This document shows positions 62,673 to 64,000 of a DNA stretch of 64,000 nt, one piece after another. Below the pieces are notes generated by a model. It searched no databases and was not told where the DNA came from. It saw only the letters and a list, made by a program, of their open reading frames with translations. This stretch comes from Mucilaginibacter inviolabilis. Lineage in GTDB: Bacteria > Bacteroidota > Bacteroidia > Sphingobacteriales > Sphingobacteriaceae. The position numbers were made by a program, and so were the translations under genes. Within the stretch, counting starts at the first letter, position 1. Each line of letters begins with the position of its first letter. The stretch covers positions 682,001 to 746,000 of the forward strand of contig NZ_JAANAT010000001.1 of assembly GCF_011089895.1 (NCBI RefSeq). The letters are read 5' to 3'.

Positions 62673-64000
62673 ATGAAATCTACATATACTCAAAAAATCT
62701 CGAGGAAGATCATGCTGGCGTTTTTGGCATTGATCATTATCCTGGCTATCATCGCGCTTTTTGTACGTAATTCTATTTCCAATAAATTACAGGATCTTTC
62801 CAAATTAGCTCATGACGTTGAATACGATCAATCAAAACCACAGCAGGCCTTACTATTATTACACGAGGCCGAGGATGATTTCCAGGAGTCGTTATTAAGC
62901 ACTGATGACGAAAAGAGCAAGGCTTATAAAATCAAGCTATCAGAAGCATTTAACCTGATTGATACCCTGCTTAAAGACCATGCTAATATGCCGGGTTTAA
63001 GCGAAGAACAACATCAAAAAGTGTTGTACTGGCACGCTAAAAAGTTAGAACTATCGGTTAAGTTATATGACCTTAAGCATAATTTTGATTCCCTGCTTAC
63101 CGTTTATGCCGATTTTAATGAAGCTACCGGTAAAGAACCGGCCAGTATCAGTATCAATAACGGCCCCAGGAAAAAAAGTATTGAAAACAAAACCGACACT
63201 ATAAAAAAAGATATTGTTGGCAAAAAGAAAGGCCTTTTTGGGCGAATCAAAGATGCTATCGTTAATAAAAACAGCAATACCTCTTCCAGTATTATTGTAG
63301 TTAATCATAGCCGGACAAATTTATTGGTTGATTCAGCAACCCGCAAGGTTGCTTACCGCGATAAAAAGAGTTATAATCAAAAGTTAAAACAGCTGCAGGA
63401 ACGGAATATCAAACTGCTGGCCACACAAAAAGATTTAATATCGCTTAACATCCGTATCCGTAACGAACTGGAAAACATTATAAATGGTGTAAAGGATATC
63501 AATTATAACATCGCCAATGAGTTTAAGGGGATGACATTTAAAAGCTACCAGGAAACCACCCGGTTAATAAATAATTTTTACCTGGCGGCCCTTTTCCTGG
63601 TATTGATATTTGCCGCGTTGCTCATTGTATTTATACTTAAATTGGGAGTATCTGAAACCTTGCTGCGACAGGAAAATGAACGATCGGTTACTATTGCCCA
63701 GCAAAAGATGGATCTGCTGCAACACATGAGCCATGAAATCCGAAATCCACTCACAGCTATAAAAGGCTTTCTGTATATATTCAGCCAAACCAATCTGTCG
63801 CCCCGGCAAACGGATATGCTGGGCTCCATCAGGCTTTCGTCTGATATGCTGTTGCGCACATTGAATGATACGCTTGATGCCGCTAAAATGGAGAACAGCG
63901 AGTTTAAGATCAACCGTGATCCTTTCAATACCGATTTTGTATTGAAAGAGGTGATTGAAAGCATGGAGTTCAGCGCCACTAAAAAGAAGCTAAGTCTGGA
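62673..64000 (+). CDS. Membrane histidine kinase (HisKA type), C-terminus outside window
   Basis: Reading from the ATG at 62673 (MKSTYTQKISRKIMLAFLAL) the frame stays open to the window end, 442 codons. TM1 is about 14-33 (MLAFLALIIILAIIALFV) and TM2 about 302-325 (NFYLAALFLVLIFAALLIVFIL); between them is a ~270-residue sensor region with helical, charged sequence and no recognised domain. Then the HisKA dimerisation domain with the phosphoacceptor His354 in MSHEIRNPLTAIKGF and the second helix (RQTDMLGSIRLSSDMLLRTLNDTLDAAKMEN). The ATPase (HATPase) part is cut off. Start chosen because it is the first Met before TM1. The sensed signal is unknown. Confidence 0.9.
   Translation, partial: MKSTYTQKISRKIMLAFLALIIILAIIALFVRNSISNKLQDLSKLAHDVEYDQSKPQQALLLLHEAEDDFQESLLSTDDEKSKAYKIKLSEAFNLIDTLLKDHANMPGLSEEQHQKVLYWHAKKLELSVKLYDLKHNFDSLLTVYADFNEATGKEPASISINNGPRKKSIENKTDTIKKDIVGKKKGLFGRIKDAIVNKNSNTSSSIIVVNHSRTNLLVDSATRKVAYRDKKSYNQKLKQLQERNIKLLATQKDLISLNIRIRNELENIINGVKDINYNIANEFKGMTFKSYQETTRLINNFYLAALFLVLIFAALLIVFILKLGVSETLLRQENERSVTIAQQKMDLLQHMSHEIRNPLTAIKGFLYIFSQTNLSPRQTDMLGSIRLSSDMLLRTLNDTLDAAKMENSEFKINRDPFNTDFVLKEVIESMEFSATKKKLSL

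Noticed and set aside
1..64000. tRNA, rRNA, CRISPR, transposase or prophage genes
   Set aside because: Looked for on both strands by eye; none could be supported.

Overview
The window reads as a chromosomal segment of a Bacteroidota bacterium, most likely family Sphingobacteriaceae (a Mucilaginibacter- or Pedobacter-like soil or plant isolate; genus is inference). Evidence: two SusC/SusD pairs, glycan-degrading operons with GH89, GH35 and GH92 enzymes, HmuY-type haem lipoproteins, LytTR signalling, weak or absent Shine-Dalgarno sequences and AT-rich intergenic DNA. No rRNA, tRNA, CRISPR, transposase or phage gene was seen.

Layout. (1) 1-13074, plus strand: a polysaccharide utilisation locus: SusC (5' end outside the window), SusD, GH89 alpha-N-acetylglucosaminidase, GH35 beta-galactosidase (broken by a frameshift at an A9 run), a DUF5009/HGSNAT-like membrane protein and a GH92 alpha-mannosidase with a LamG-like tail. 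(2) 13081-32317, minus strand: ten tightly packed or overlapping genes forming one 19-kb operon for a probable glycosylated, esterified polyketide or fatty-acyl lipid: a PfaD-KS-AT-ACP-ACP-KR megasynthase, a KS-AT-DH-PPTase protein, a free ACP, an alpha/beta hydrolase, two GT1 glycosyltransferases, three tandem HxxxD acyltransferases and a small membrane protein. This is the best candidate for an undescribed system. (3) 33152-38713, minus strand: a second SusC/SusD pair and a TlpA-like thioredoxin. (4) 38714-39918: a repeat-rich divergent intergenic region with several different palindromes, a terminator-like hairpin and a 15-bp direct repeat. (5) 39919-46423: GH92 alpha-mannosidase, LacI regulator, myo-inositol oxygenase and sodium/solute symporter, with shared AAACGTTT operator-like sites; this suggests use of a mannose- and inositol-containing compound. 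(6) 46809-48284: amino-acid permease. (7) 48357-60547: a divergent haem-uptake locus: hmuY-T-U-V-S to the left, and hmuR, three more HmuY-family lipoproteins, two unknown surface lipoproteins and an AraC regulator to the right. A matching 25-bp dyad (CTTATTT-N11-AAATAAG) lies just before the first gene of each arm. (8) 60748-64000: LytTR response regulator, aquaporin and a histidine kinase cut by the window end.

How it fits together: regions 1, 3 and 5 import and break down glycans, region 7 takes up haem iron, and region 2 makes a specialised lipid, probably for the envelope or for pigment-like or protective use. Functions come from motif reading; no database search was run.
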